Origin: a virus
Strand: one strand, 5' to 3'
Length of the DNA stretch: 36,170 nt
IMG/VR virus record: IMGVR_UViG_3300017528_000084
Span: 1 to 36,170 of that record
In this document: in pieces, positions 12,448 to 22,198 of the stretch
Numbering within the stretch: the first letter of the stretch is position 1
Layout: every line of letters begins with the position of its first letter
Position numbers and translations under genes: made by a program
Notes under the pieces: generated by a model
Seen by the model: only the letters and a program-made list of their open reading frames with translations
What the model was told of the DNA's origin: nothing
Databases searched by the model: none

Positions 12448-13749
12448 TTATTTCAAGAGTTCATAAGCTCCAACAGCGGCCCCGCCAGCACTAGTTATCG
12501 CCGGAATCCCGTATTTGGCTAATTTGATAGCGAGTTGCTGACTTGAGATAGCTTTTTGTCCGGCTTTTTGGGCAGCTTCAAGGCTCTCCATGAATTGATC
12601 GGCTTTTTCTTTACTGCCCAAGAACTGCTCCAGCCGGTCTCCGTATTTCGATAATGCCCTGAGATTTTTGGCTGCTTTAAGCAGGCCAGGCACATCAACA
12701 GTCTCACCATCGGAGCTTAGATTTCTGACAAGGGCTTTTTTGAACTCTTGCCCGGCCATGCGGGATTTATGCAGATTATCCGCCTCTGAAGTATCGACAC
12801 CTGCCTCCGTGAGGCGTTTCGATGTGTCCTCAATAACGGTAGTCAATTTCTCTCGGGCGTTTTGGTCGGCCTCCGTGTTGCCAAGTTGTTTGAGTTTATA
12901 TTGGTCGTTCTTCAACCGGATTTTGGCTTCCTTTACGTCGAATCCCGCCTCGTCATCCACTATTTTGTATGCGGCTTTCTCTTTCTTGGCGAGAGTATCT
13001 AGATATTTGTCCACGACGGTCTTATTGCCTTCAAGCAAAGCTGCATCTTCCTGTGCTCCTACTGCTGTACGAATGGCTTCTTTGGCAGGCTCCTGCGCCA
13101 AACTTTTCCCTTTAATAATTTGCTCTCCTACATCAGCGACTTTAGAAGCTCCGCCAGTCACTAGCTCTTTCGCTGCTTGATAGCCCTTCTTGGCGAGATT
13201 ACCGACTCCTTCTAGTCCTTCCGCCAATGCTGGAACTCCTTCACCTGTCGGAAGCAAAGAACCTGTCACTGGATTCGTGAGCAATCCCTCTTCGCCTGTG
13301 CCGATGCCTTGCCCGCTAGTCGTTCCAGTGAGCAAACCCTCGATGCGATTTGCCAGTGCTCCGATATGCGCTTGAATCGGGTGAGCGGCTTGGCCCTCCT
13401 GCGTCATGTTTTCTACTTCTTTAAGCTTGTCATGCGCGGCAAGCAGTCCCTTCACAAGCGGCATAGTTAACTGTCCAATGGGGCTGACCGCCGATAGCAC
13501 TTCTCCGGTTGTGCCCAAGTCGGCATCGCTTGCTTTTGGTTTCGGGCCAATGGTCGCGCCTTGCGAAGTCCCAGTAGCAGCCCCTTTGGGATTCCCTTGC
13601 TCATCGAGATAGACTCCGCCAGATTGAGGAGCACTTTGCGGAGGAGGAGCGGCTGTAGCGGGAGTAGACCCTTTCGGGTTGCCGTTCTCATCTAGATAGA
13701 CCGGAGGTGGAGGGGCGACAGTGGGGGTTTGTGCCTGTGGGTCGGGCAT
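12448..13749 (-). CDS. putative internal virion (ejection) protein
   Basis: A 433-residue protein. The N-terminus is Pro/Ala-rich and carries two near-identical repeats, VYLDENGNPKG (residues 17-27) and VYLDEQGNPKG (46-56). A long helical region (about 190-410) is rich in Lys, Glu, Ala and Leu, and the C-terminus has a hydrophobic Ala/Gly-rich segment (IPAITSAGGAAVGAYELL) that could enter a membrane. Large helical proteins encoded after the tail genes in podoviruses usually are ejection proteins that leave the capsid with the DNA. It starts at once after the previous stop. Assignment is by position and shape, not by homology. Confidence 0.6.
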   Translation of the reverse strand: MPDPQAQTPTVAPPPPVYLDENGNPKGSTPATAAPPPQSAPQSGGVYLDEQGNPKGAATGTSQGATIGPKPKASDADLGTTGEVLSAVSPIGQLTMPLVKGLLAAHDKLKEVENMTQEGQAAHPIQAHIGALANRIEGLLTGTTSGQGIGTGEEGLLTNPVTGSLLPTGEGVPALAEGLEGVGNLAKKGYQAAKELVTGGASKVADVGEQIIKGKSLAQEPAKEAIRTAVGAQEDAALLEGNKTVVDKYLDTLAKKEKAAYKIVDDEAGFDVKEAKIRLKNDQYKLKQLGNTEADQNAREKLTTVIEDTSKRLTEAGVDTSEADNLHKSRMAGQEFKKALVRNLSSDGETVDVPGLLKAAKNLRALSKYGDRLEQFLGSKEKADQFMESLEAAQKAGQKAISSQQLAIKLAKYGIPAITSAGGAAVGAYELLK

Positions 13750-15693
13750 TTATTGTGCCTTTGGCGCTTGTTGCGCCACGTAACCGTGCCCATCCCAAAC
13801 GCCTATAGCACCATTCGGGAATTTCTTTTGTGCCCCTACTTGCGGGCCGCCATTCTTTAGATATTCAGCGTTCGCCTCGGCGGTCGGGCTGATAGTCGGC
13901 ATGGGCGGCTGGTAGCTTGGCCGGACCTGTCCATTCTGCCAACGTTGTTTTACTTCGGCCATCTTTCCGGCAAGAATATCTCCGGCATTCTGAATGGCTG
14001 CTTTGCGATTCGTAATGCTTCTAAGTGCTTTTTCCTGTTCAGCAATGGCCGATTCCGTCGCTACACCAGTCGGATTAAGAGCTTTGGCCACTTCCGTCGC
14101 CACGTAAGTCACATCTTGGTTGTAGCGTTTATATTCATCCGTGCCGGGAATGTAGGATTGCGGCCCGGTATTATCGAATAGTGCTCGCGCGTGATTGAGC
14201 GCCGTGCCGTAAGAAGTGAGCGACTTGCTGGTCGGACCAGTCGTGAAGTCTTGCACCAGCTTCGGATATTCCTTCGCTTTGCCGATATCATAATCCGGGT
14301 AAGCCTTCATCATGGCTTCGCCCATCGGCGTGAGCTCGCCTTTGCGATTCTGCATCATTACCGGATTTCCCCGGCCTTCGGCTGCTTCCGTAAGAGCTGC
14401 TGCCATAGGCTGAGGCAAAGTCTTTAAATAATTGGCTCCTTGTACTGGCGTTGGCGCTCCCGATGGTCCATTCAGGTTCCACGCAGCCGGGTCGCCAGAA
14501 GCTTTCTTAATTGCATTTTCTTCCGCCTTGTTCTTTTCTTCCGCAACATCATGGCGATGCGTTTCAAGCTGTTTCTCGTCATATCCTGACAAGAGTCGAG
14601 CAGCAGATTGAGCAGCGGGCGTAGGTTGGCCATCTTTCCCCTTTTGCTGCGAGAGTTGGCCTAGCGCGGTAATCGGGTCGTCGGGATGCGCACCGAGATA
14701 GGGATTGACAGCCACAAGGTCTGACTTCTTATCAAGTGCCGCCTGTGTTGCATCCTCACTCAACTTGGCATCTGCCGCCGCTTTCTTGAGCAATGCAGCC
14801 GAGGTCTGTGCCGCCATGCTTTTCGTCGTCAGGCTATCCAGCAAATCCCCATTGATTTTCGTGCCTTCGGGATAGTTATAACCACCTTCCTTGAGCACTC
14901 CCGCCACTTCCGGCGTGACTGTCACATCTTCCGCATTGCGCGGGTAGAGCGTGAATGTCGGGACGGTATGCTCCTGCCCGTTCTCTAGAATTGTCTTTGT
15001 CCCGGTCGGAATGGCGGTGATTTTCGTGTGATCGTATTTGCCGCCTTCATGCGCTTCGGGATAAATCTCTTCTGCCGTCAGATCGGTGCCAAGCGCCGTG
15101 CGATGATTCCCATAAGCAGAAGCCACGGCCTTTCCTGATGCCACACGCTTGTCGAGTGCCTCCTGGTCAAGCTTGTCCGCTGCTTTCTGGTCTGAAACTG
15201 TGCGGGCTTGAGTTTCTGCATTCAGATAGTCTTGCCGCGTCTTTTCCATCTGCTGCGCGGTTTGCTTTTGCTTGTTTTCGATTTCCTGCTGGTTCCTCTG
15301 CTGCGCTTGATTGACAGCGGCTTCCGCTCCGACACCGAATCCGCCAAGAGCTGCGCCGCCTGGCTTGAAATTGGTTTTAGATGCTACGGCCAGCCCTGCC
15401 AGCCCCCCGGCCAAAGCTGACCGCAATGCCGAGCCTGCTGTACCATCCGTCCCAGCAAAGGCATGGATGATGCCCTCGGCAATCTTTGTGTGAAGAGGAG
15501 CAGGTTTTGCTGCTTCAAAAGGCTCGGCGGAAGTCGCTGCCAGTCCTCCCGATGGAGGAGTGAGACTGCCGCTCGCTGGAGTGCCTTCCGTCGCTACGCC
15601 GCCAGTTGCCGGGTCCATAGCCTCATTCGGCACTGTTCCCGACAGGGATTCAGCGCGTTCCGCGAGTGAGATTTCCGGCGTTTCTACAGGCAT
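13750..15693 (-). CDS. large putative internal virion (ejection) protein
   Basis: A 647-residue Ala/Lys/Gln-rich protein. A Gly/Ala hydrophobic patch (ALAGGLAGLAVASKTNF, about residues 90-115, then GGFGVGAEAAV) is followed by a long coiled-coil-like helix (NQAQQRNQQEIENKQKQT, about 127-185), a small beta region, further helices and a C-terminal segment ending IGVWDGHGYVAQ. I see no muramidase motif. Position between the 118-residue gene and the 433-residue protein, plus size and composition, fit an ejection protein that forms part of a trans-envelope channel. A neck or tail-associated scaffold is an alternative. Confidence 0.6.
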   Translation of the reverse strand: MPVETPEISLAERAESLSGTVPNEAMDPATGGVATEGTPASGSLTPPSGGLAATSAEPFEAAKPAPLHTKIAEGIIHAFAGTDGTAGSALRSALAGGLAGLAVASKTNFKPGGAALGGFGVGAEAAVNQAQQRNQQEIENKQKQTAQQMEKTRQDYLNAETQARTVSDQKAADKLDQEALDKRVASGKAVASAYGNHRTALGTDLTAEEIYPEAHEGGKYDHTKITAIPTGTKTILENGQEHTVPTFTLYPRNAEDVTVTPEVAGVLKEGGYNYPEGTKINGDLLDSLTTKSMAAQTSAALLKKAAADAKLSEDATQAALDKKSDLVAVNPYLGAHPDDPITALGQLSQQKGKDGQPTPAAQSAARLLSGYDEKQLETHRHDVAEEKNKAEENAIKKASGDPAAWNLNGPSGAPTPVQGANYLKTLPQPMAAALTEAAEGRGNPVMMQNRKGELTPMGEAMMKAYPDYDIGKAKEYPKLVQDFTTGPTSKSLTSYGTALNHARALFDNTGPQSYIPGTDEYKRYNQDVTYVATEVAKALNPTGVATESAIAEQEKALRSITNRKAAIQNAGDILAGKMAEVKQRWQNGQVRPSYQPPMPTISPTAEANAEYLKNGGPQVGAQKKFPNGAIGVWDGHGYVAQQAPKAQ

Positions 15694-16050
15694 CTAATTC
15701 TCCAAAAAGTAGCCCAGCTTCGTGTTGGCGCTTACTTCCTTCGTTTCAATCGAGCGTCTGATAAAATCCACGGCTGTCTTTACCGCGAATTCGTTGCCAT
15801 GTCCATGATGTGCAAGGCCCGATTCGAGAGTTTTCTCCTTGTAGCGTTCGCATTGCTTCTTGAGCGAATCCGTTAAAGCTTTGTATCCCGCCTGATGACA
15901 GGTGAATGTTCTGACCGCATCATCCTGCGTTCCAATAATAACTTTTGCCCTCAGCATCCCTGGATTCCTCAGCCGATAAGCCTCCGATTCCGGGTCATGA
16001 TATTCATTCAACATAGCCAGCGCATCTGCTATGCTTTCAAGTCTTTTCAT
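15694..16050 (-). CDS. small unknown virion-region protein
   Basis: A 118-residue helical protein starting MKRLESIADALAML, with His/Cys residues in FTCHQAGYKAL and GLAHHGHGNEFAV. ATG 16050 overlaps the stop of the upstream gene by one base (TGATG); a longer frame to 16128 would lie inside that gene. The HHGHG cluster could bind metal. Location among internal virion genes suggests an assembly or virion role; no family recognised. Confidence 0.62.
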   Translation of the reverse strand: MKRLESIADALAMLNEYHDPESEAYRLRNPGMLRAKVIIGTQDDAVRTFTCHQAGYKALTDSLKKQCERYKEKTLESGLAHHGHGNEFAVKTAVDFIRRSIETKEVSANTKLGYFLEN

Positions 16051-16670
16051 CAGTGCCCATGTCCAAGAGGCCCGGTAAGAGCAGCCCCGCCAAGTCCGCC
16101 AATCAAACCTGTGAGGTCGCCCATCCAAGCATTGCTTTCCTGATTGATTTCATTGGATTCGCCGAAAGCGTTTTTATTGCCTTCTAGAGCTAGTCCGCCT
16201 GTGGCGTTGGGATTGTATTCTCCGGCCACTTTCTCCAGCCCACCAACTGCCCCTTCAAAGTTTGACCGCCCGGCAGCATAGTCCGCTCTCTCAATTTCGT
16301 TCTCGGCGGCAGATGTACTTTCAGCGGCATTGCTGGCGATAGTGGCTTGGACTTGCGCATCCGTACCACTCGGCGCATAGGTATTTCCGCCCGCGCCAGC
16401 CCGCCCAGCAGCTACAACGGTTGAGGCATTACGATAGTTTTTGGCATTGGTGTTGATGGCCGTCGCATTGAGGGCGGATTTTTCAGCGGCGGAGAAGCCT
16501 TCTTGACTGGGACCAGCTTCGGCAATGGGCGTGAGTACGGAAGTTAGATTGCCGAGAATGCCTTCTGAAGCGCCGAAATTTGTCTCATAACTCTGCTGAA
16601 GAAGTTTCGAGAAATCCTCGCCTTGCGTAGCTTCAGCAGTTTGCTGGGCGCTGGGGCCTGACATCGGCAT
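16050..16670 (-). CDS. putative internal virion protein, Ala/Asn-rich
   Basis: A 206-residue protein starting MPMSGPSAQQ, Ala/Glu/Asn/Gly-rich, mostly helical to about residue 130, with a Gly-rich hydrophobic C-terminus (LTGLIGGLGGAALTGPLGHGH). ATG 16670 is supported by GGAGG at 5-6 bases; the gene overlaps the end of the GNAT-like gene by 38 bases. The membrane-seeking Gly/Ala tail and the genomic position resemble small podovirus internal virion proteins. No sequence motif proves this. Confidence 0.58.
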   Translation of the reverse strand: MPMSGPSAQQTAEATQGEDFSKLLQQSYETNFGASEGILGNLTSVLTPIAEAGPSQEGFSAAEKSALNATAINTNAKNYRNASTVVAAGRAGAGGNTYAPSGTDAQVQATIASNAAESTSAAENEIERADYAAGRSNFEGAVGGLEKVAGEYNPNATGGLALEGNKNAFGESNEINQESNAWMGDLTGLIGGLGGAALTGPLGHGH

Positions 16671-17058
16671 CGTGTGCCTCCAAAGCAAGCGAGTAATCCT
16701 CGCCCGATTTCTTGAAACCCAATCTCTCCATAAAAGCGATTAGGCTTGGAGACTCCGACCAGAGTGCGAGAGAAGTATATCCGTTTTCCCGCGCAACGCG
16801 CTTAATCATTTCAAGGACCTGCGGGATGGCTCTTGCCGTTCTTCGTTTAGCAAGAGGGTCGAACTGTGCATGAAGGCGGATAGTTGCACCTTCATCCGTA
16901 AATGCCATGTGCAAGATTGGACCTTGCTCGTCATAAAATGTCGTCAGATGCGAATTCAGCCAGCTTTCTATATGCTCTTTTTGGTGCCACGAATCCAGCG
17001 AGAAACACTTCGCCATGTGCAATTTGTCGCTATCCGTGGCTGCTCTCAGTCCAATCAT
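16633..17058 (-). CDS. GNAT-like acetyltransferase-fold protein (internal virion protein A-like)
   Basis: A 141-residue protein with the GNAT layout: beta strands (MIGLRAATDSD, PILHMAFTDEGATIRLHAQ), a basic loop in the acetyl-CoA position (KRRTARAIPQVLEMIKRVAR) and the C-terminal block SLALWSESPSLIAFMERLGFKKSG. In T7-like phages a GNAT-fold protein (gp13-type) is encoded between tail tubular genes and internal virion proteins, exactly as here. The usual pyrophosphate-binding RxxGxG/A is degenerate (KRRTARAIP), so enzymatic activity is doubtful and a structural role is likely. The start is in an ATGA overlap with the tail fibre gene. Confidence 0.72.
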   Translation of the reverse strand: MIGLRAATDSDKLHMAKCFSLDSWHQKEHIESWLNSHLTTFYDEQGPILHMAFTDEGATIRLHAQFDPLAKRRTARAIPQVLEMIKRVARENGYTSLALWSESPSLIAFMERLGFKKSGEDYSLALEAHDADVRPQRPANC

Positions 17059-18809
17059 AAGGCTTCTAACTTGATGTGGACAGCATACTGCATTCCGGCT
17101 GCAGTGCTCGAATAATTGACTGTCTGATATTGAATCGTTGTGCTGGCCTTCACATTCACGGCAATTACGCCCGATGCCGATGTGCCGACAGTATTAGCAG
17201 TCAAGGCTCCAGTTTGCCCCAATCCCGCCGTGCCGGATATCGGAGTAGCATCCATTGTAATGGACACGCCTGAATCATTGTCGGTATAAACCAACTGGAC
17301 CGTTGGCAGAGTGGAATTGACGGAGGCAGCAGTCGTCATCACGATATAGGAAGAAATGCGGTACATCCCTACGCCAGATGCGGGTACGGCATATAATGTG
17401 CTCGGCCCTACGTTCGCAGCTTGCGCCGTTAAATCAATTTTTGCATATTCAACCGGAAGGCCATTGGATACCAGGGCCACGCCGTTGTAACGAGTCGCTA
17501 GTTTTCCGGCTGCGCCTGCCAGATCGGAGAAGTCAGGCTGAAGAGGCGTAACTACCCCTCCTGATGTTGATTGCAATAAAAACTGACTCGTGCCGCCTGT
17601 AGCAGATAGATCGGAGCCTGTCCCGCCGTTGATGACTCCTAGAATCCCTCCAACTCCGCCATTGCCGCTATTCGCCAGATTGACCGGAGGAACATCGGCG
17701 CTGGAGATGAAACCGAATAGCGGAATACCTGCCCCTGTGGGCAGGGGACCAAACTCGATTATGAAAATGGTGAAATTCGGTATGCCCAGCGTTTTGCCGC
17801 CGAAATTATAAGTGATGGTATTCGCGCCGCCCGCACAGTTCGGAGCCACAAAGACCTGTTGCGCGACTTGCGAGGTCGAAGAGCCTGGTACAAAAGGAAC
17901 TCCGGTATTCGCTATCCGGGTATAGACGTTGTTCTGAGAGTCTCCGAATATAGGGCTGTAGTTGGTCCCTGCCGCTGATGATAAGTACTGCATAACCACG
18001 AACAGAGTATTTCCGGCTGTGTTGTTTGAACTGAAAGCCAAAGTGCCGCTTTTTGTTGTAGCGTTGTTCGCCTGTACGAATGTCGGCGCTGGTCCGGTGA
18101 AGAGAGAGAAGCTTGCCGCCCAATTGATATCTGTTCCCGTCAATGATTCCGATACCGAAACTGGCGATGTTCCCGATATCGCTTTGTACCATGCGGCGGA
18201 ATGGATGCCTGAGCCTGGCACGGCGGACCAGCCAGAAGGTGTAGAAAGCGTTGAGTTGGAACCAGCCACTATGAAACCTAACGATGTGGCCGTAGTTGGC
18301 GTATCGCTTATGAGCAGTGTGGTTCCGCCGCTACCTGCTTGGAATCCGCCCGCTTGCGCCACACTTTGAAAGCTGCTGAGTCCCGGTGCGGGAGCGCGAA
18401 GGAATGTGCTCGGCAGTTCAGGAGTCCAAGCCGCCGTTAAAGTCCCCGCAGATGTTACAGGAGAACCTGAGACTATGAATTGCGGAGGCATGGCCAAGCC
18501 GACGCTGCTGACTCCCGCAACGCTTGAAACCGGAGGAGCAGCAGGATTGTTTTTTACAATCACTTCCGCCGCGCTGTTTGCCGCCGCGTTGACTGTCGCT
18601 ATTGCTTGTGCGGGCAAAGGGGAATGCCGCACGATGGATGTTCCTCGGTAAACCTGTCCAATCACATCGGTATTCGTTTGCTGGTCGGGAGAAAGAGCGG
18701 CGCTATAGCCATAAGATTGGACAGGATTCGGAGCGGATGGAGGCAGGGAATTCTCCTGCCGGATAACCGGAATGAGTTTCTCGCGGTCGGGAGTGAGCAG
18801 GTCAGCCAT
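17055..18809 (-). CDS. tail fibre-like protein
   Basis: A 584-residue Ser/Thr/Gly/Ala-rich protein without Cys clusters. The N-terminus (1-110) may attach to the tail. About residues 140-355 contain one or two beta-sandwich units (GWSAVPGSGIHSAAWYKAIS, LTGTDINWAASFSLFTG, GNTLFVVMQYLSS, IFGDSQNNVYTRI). Residues 380-420 carry the fibre-type hinge GGVGGILGVINGGTGSDLSA and GGTSQFLLQ. The C-terminal 130 residues look like a trimerising or receptor-binding beta domain. The gene directly follows the nozzle gene (TGATG overlap). The NGGTG motif is common in phage tail fibres, which is my main evidence. Confidence 0.72.
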   Translation of the reverse strand: MADLLTPDREKLIPVIRQENSLPPSAPNPVQSYGYSAALSPDQQTNTDVIGQVYRGTSIVRHSPLPAQAIATVNAAANSAAEVIVKNNPAAPPVSSVAGVSSVGLAMPPQFIVSGSPVTSAGTLTAAWTPELPSTFLRAPAPGLSSFQSVAQAGGFQAGSGGTTLLISDTPTTATSLGFIVAGSNSTLSTPSGWSAVPGSGIHSAAWYKAISGTSPVSVSESLTGTDINWAASFSLFTGPAPTFVQANNATTKSGTLAFSSNNTAGNTLFVVMQYLSSAAGTNYSPIFGDSQNNVYTRIANTGVPFVPGSSTSQVAQQVFVAPNCAGGANTITYNFGGKTLGIPNFTIFIIEFGPLPTGAGIPLFGFISSADVPPVNLANSGNGGVGGILGVINGGTGSDLSATGGTSQFLLQSTSGGVVTPLQPDFSDLAGAAGKLATRYNGVALVSNGLPVEYAKIDLTAQAANVGPSTLYAVPASGVGMYRISSYIVMTTAASVNSTLPTVQLVYTDNDSGVSITMDATPISGTAGLGQTGALTANTVGTSASGVIAVNVKASTTIQYQTVNYSSTAAGMQYAVHIKLEAL

Positions 18810-21800
18810 CAGTCATTGGGGTCCTGGTACAACCCGCCGAAAATTGTGAATCGCGCCATCTCATTGGCGGCATTTTCGGCAATGAACGCCACCTTCACCA
18901 GCATGTCCGTGCAATAGATAGCAGGAGGAGGATTCCCGGTGCTCATGGTCTGCTTGAAATAGAAACGGTTGCGGAACACGGATGTTGGCGTGACCGTTGT
19001 TCCATAAAGCAGCGGAGGGTCATTCACAGAGGATGCAAATTGCTGGAAAGTCCCGGTAGTTTCATTGAGCAGATAAGAGATGGTTGGCGCTGTCCCCACG
19101 CGCGGCCCTGTCCAGGTAATGAATCCAAGCTCCGCCATTTCTCCGTCATGGCAGATAGGGCCAGGGGCCACGATGTAATTAGCGGTGTAGGGCGTGCCAT
19201 TGTCCTGATTCGTTGTGATATCGCGGAAAAGTAAAGGCTGGCTGTTTGAAGTTCCGCCAATCAGAAGAGACCTAACTCCTGCCGCTGTTTGGATGCTTTG
19301 CAGCATTCCGCATCCTCCGGTGATCGTAGCCGTGGTATCCCATACCATGTCGTTGTTCGGCTGGCTGTGCAGAACAACGCGCTTGTAAGTGGTTGAGCCA
19401 TTGCCAACAAAGATGCCCCGGTCTATGCCATTCTCATGCAAGGTCACATAGACTTTCGATGGGTCATAGCCTTGGAACTGGTCCTGCACATACCAGCCAA
19501 CATTTGTTTCACCAGCGCCGGGGATAAAAGCAAGCAATCTGCGGTCGGCGGTAAACAGAACAATCTCGGCACCAAGAGATGCAATGGCATTTGTTGAGAG
19601 AAGCCCTACGCCTGCCCGCGTGATAGATGGGAAGAATTGAGTAATCGCAGGTCCGCCCGCAATCGTCCATTCGTCCGTCGTGGTAAAAGCCAGGAGGCCA
19701 GTAAGAGGAGCGAGCAGCTTTGATACCGGACTAGTTAGAGGAAAGTTGTTCGCCGGTCCCCAGCCTGTCAAACCGTTGCCATTGTCTGGCGGAATATCGG
19801 GGCCAGAGCTTGCATAGACGATATTCTGCACGCTGCCCCATATCCGGCCAAAGTGATAGGCGAGGTTGGTAAGTCCTGCGGGCGGAGGGTCGTTCAGCCC
19901 AATCACGTCTGCTTCAATCAAATTGTTCAAGTCCACATCGGGGAAAAAGTCGTTGAAGCTCCATGTTCCCGCCACGCCATTGACAGGTTGAGGATTCGGA
20001 ATTTCCGTCAACTCCAGATATGGCCCGCCTTGAAAGCCATCCGTTGAACGGTAAATAACAATAGTATCCACTTGTGGGTCGAGTGAACCAACGCCAGAAA
20101 GCTGAATAACCGCTCCAGCGTTCGGGCCTGTAGGCATCTTGAAAATAGGCGAAGCGGTAGAAATGCTGCCATCTGCGGAGCCTGTAGGCGGGCCAAGAGG
20201 AGTCGTCAGTCCATTCGGGATATTTGTTACAAAGAAGTCAGTGGCTGTTCGAGATTTGAAAGCGTAGACGTAACCGAAACCAGAACTAAACGCTAGGGAA
20301 TTGGTCGAAGCTGGCCCCTGATTTATCCATGTCAGGGAACCTACACCATCCGTCGTCTGAGCGCCTAGTCCTGTAGCCCAGGCCGGATGCACAGCTCCCG
20401 ACTTCCCGTTGTTGATAGCGATTTCGATGTTCCCGTTGCTGTCGATAACTTCCGCTCCACCGTAAGGGTCAGTAGGCTGCGGAGCGATGAAACCAGCAAG
20501 AGGCAGATACCATTGCGTATTAGCCGCCCAGGAAAGTGAAACGCCAACACAAACCCAGATAACCGAGCCATCCGTTGTATTCGACCCATAGAGCGTGCCC
20601 CAGGGATTGAACGTTGCTGTTCCGGCATGAGTCTCCGCTACACCTGCGGGGTTATTCACGACAAGCGTGGTCGCATTGCAGCTTACGACCGTGAACGTCC
20701 CATTGTTGGCCGGATTCGTAAACCCGGCGATAACGACCGTGCTGCTTGTGGGGATGACGGGAGAGAATGTTCCGGTATAGGAAGTGTTCCCAGCGGAAGC
20801 ATTCGCGGCGGCTGATAGGGTAAATACCGTACTTGGTTCAATCGTGGCCGATGTCCCGCCAGTGATGCAGACTTGCAAATTATTGTTCTGGTCCTTGATG
20901 ACGGAGAAAACGAAGTTCTTTCCTTGGGACCATTGAGCATAAGCAGTGTTTGCCGTCCACGTTGCAGAGCCTAGATTTAACCAGGAAAGCTGATTGTCCG
21001 GCGTGAGTGTCCCCGTAATCGTCGCCCATTTCGGGGCAGTGCCACCTGTGCCAGAAGTCCCTCCGCTTGATGTTTGTATGAACGTCAACTGAGGAGTGCT
21101 TGTGCCGACTCCAGCCACTTGAGGCGTTTGAGGCTCGCAGATAGAGGAAACGGAATTGTTGGAGGAAACGGAGCCGAGCAGAGGATAAACTGTCGATGGC
21201 TGCCAGAGCGCGGGAGTCTTAGGCACTCCGATGCAGAACCAATAGCCGTTATTGTCTTTCAGCTTTTGCCCGAAAGTCCCTGTGAATCCAGGCCGTACCG
21301 ACCCTGACGTGAACGGCTGGCCTTGCGTATCTCCTACATAGCAGGAATTAGAGGCAGGGTCATAGATGACTGCCGGATTTAGCAGTGTGCCACCAGTGGT
21401 TAGATCGTTGTAGGTCGTATTAGCGGCCCATGCAACGATTGGCCCTTTGTTCGTCCAGGTAATCGGTGTGCCGCTTGATTCCGTCGTTGTTCCGCCCGGC
21501 GTTTGATTCCATGAAGGTTGCCCATTCCCCGAAGTTCCAAGCGTGGCTGTGGCCGATTGCGAGCCATTGGCATTGACGGAAACAAGCTGCTGGACATTGC
21601 CGTTGGAATCGACCAGCAAGCCCGTCGTAGTGTAGATGGTTGCCGCCGTCCAAGGCACTGCCGCTGCGCCCGAAGCGGTGACAACTACATTTGGAGCGGT
21701 CGGCGGCCCGACGATGCCCCAATTCCAGAACTTGCCATTGATAATCTTGATGGCATCCACGCCGTCCGCGATAAAGAGAGTTGAGCCTAGCTGGAGATAA

Positions 21801-22198
21801 CTCGCCTGTCCCGCTCCCGCTGCTTTCGTGAAAACGGATGTTCCACTCGTCGGCGTGACGCTATAGATATTCGTCGCTGTATCGACGTAGAGCGTGAAAA
21901 CGCCATTCTTGTTGAAACTGAATCCGCCGAGAGGGGGCGTGGGAAAGTTGAATGTTGTATAAGCCGTGCAGCCGGGTCTGCGTATCCAAGTATTGCGCGG
22001 GGAAATTTCAACATTGCTTCCGCCAAGCAAGCAATCCTGATACCCGCCGTAGAATCTCTCGATGACAAATGCGGACGGGTCTTGGAACGCAAAACGATTG
22101 GTAATCTCTCCATGTAGAGCCTTGCTGACATGAATAGGCTTGAAGCGGCTCTCTTTGATCGGCAGAGCGCCGGATTGCCGTAGAAGAGATTGCGTCAT
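18809..22198 (-). CDS. tail nozzle (tail tubular protein B-like) with five tandem Trp-rich modules
   Basis: A 1129-residue protein. The N-terminus has the nozzle signature: RFYGGYQDCLLGG (48-60), ISPRNTWIRRPGC (65-77), then YLQLGSTLFIADG (134-146). Residues about 183-630 are an insertion of five repeats starting W-x-x-x-T-x-Y/W (Trp183, 257, 332, 414, 557), each with a DxNGN or similar turn and mostly ending in a TW-x-N-x-GP type strand. A separate small beta domain (475-530, VVIAGFTNPANNGTFTVV) is nested in the fourth. From about 640 the nozzle body resumes (DTIVIYRSTDGFQGGPY, FTTTDEWTIAGG). Nozzle proteins cap the tail tube and channel DNA. The usual length is about 700-850, so the repeats explain the excess. 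Starts ATG 22198, ATGA overlap with its neighbour's stop. Confidence 0.78.
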   Translation of the reverse strand: MTQSLLRQSGALPIKESRFKPIHVSKALHGEITNRFAFQDPSAFVIERFYGGYQDCLLGGSNVEISPRNTWIRRPGCTAYTTFNFPTPPLGGFSFNKNGVFTLYVDTATNIYSVTPTSGTSVFTKAAGAGQASYLQLGSTLFIADGVDAIKIINGKFWNWGIVGPPTAPNVVVTASGAAAVPWTAATIYTTTGLLVDSNGNVQQLVSVNANGSQSATATLGTSGNGQPSWNQTPGGTTTESSGTPITWTNKGPIVAWAANTTYNDLTTGGTLLNPAVIYDPASNSCYVGDTQGQPFTSGSVRPGFTGTFGQKLKDNNGYWFCIGVPKTPALWQPSTVYPLLGSVSSNNSVSSICEPQTPQVAGVGTSTPQLTFIQTSSGGTSGTGGTAPKWATITGTLTPDNQLSWLNLGSATWTANTAYAQWSQGKNFVFSVIKDQNNNLQVCITGGTSATIEPSTVFTLSAAANASAGNTSYTGTFSPVIPTSSTVVIAGFTNPANNGTFTVVSCNATTLVVNNPAGVAETHAGTATFNPWGTLYGSNTTDGSVIWVCVGVSLSWAANTQWYLPLAGFIAPQPTDPYGGAEVIDSNGNIEIAINNGKSGAVHPAWATGLGAQTTDGVGSLTWINQGPASTNSLAFSSGFGYVYAFKSRTATDFFVTNIPNGLTTPLGPPTGSADGSISTASPIFKMPTGPNAGAVIQLSGVGSLDPQVDTIVIYRSTDGFQGGPYLELTEIPNPQPVNGVAGTWSFNDFFPDVDLNNLIEADVIGLNDPPPAGLTNLAYHFGRIWGSVQNIVYASSGPDIPPDNGNGLTGWGPANNFPLTSPVSKLLAPLTGLLAFTTTDEWTIAGGPAITQFFPSITRAGVGLLSTNAIASLGAEIVLFTADRRLLAFIPGAGETNVGWYVQDQFQGYDPSKVYVTLHENGIDRGIFVGNGSTTYKRVVLHSQPNNDMVWDTTATITGGCGMLQSIQTAAGVRSLLIGGTSNSQPLLFRDITTNQDNGTPYTANYIVAPGPICHDGEMAELGFITWTGPRVGTAPTISYLLNETTGTFQQFASSVNDPPLLYGTTVTPTSVFRNRFYFKQTMSTGNPPPAIYCTDMLVKVAFIAENAANEMARFTIFGGLYQDPND

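Noticed and set aside
12668-13180. 170-codon + strand frame antisense to the ejection protein gene
   Set aside because: Ser/Ala/Leu-rich reverse-complement shadow of a Lys/Glu-rich gene; no supporting start signal.
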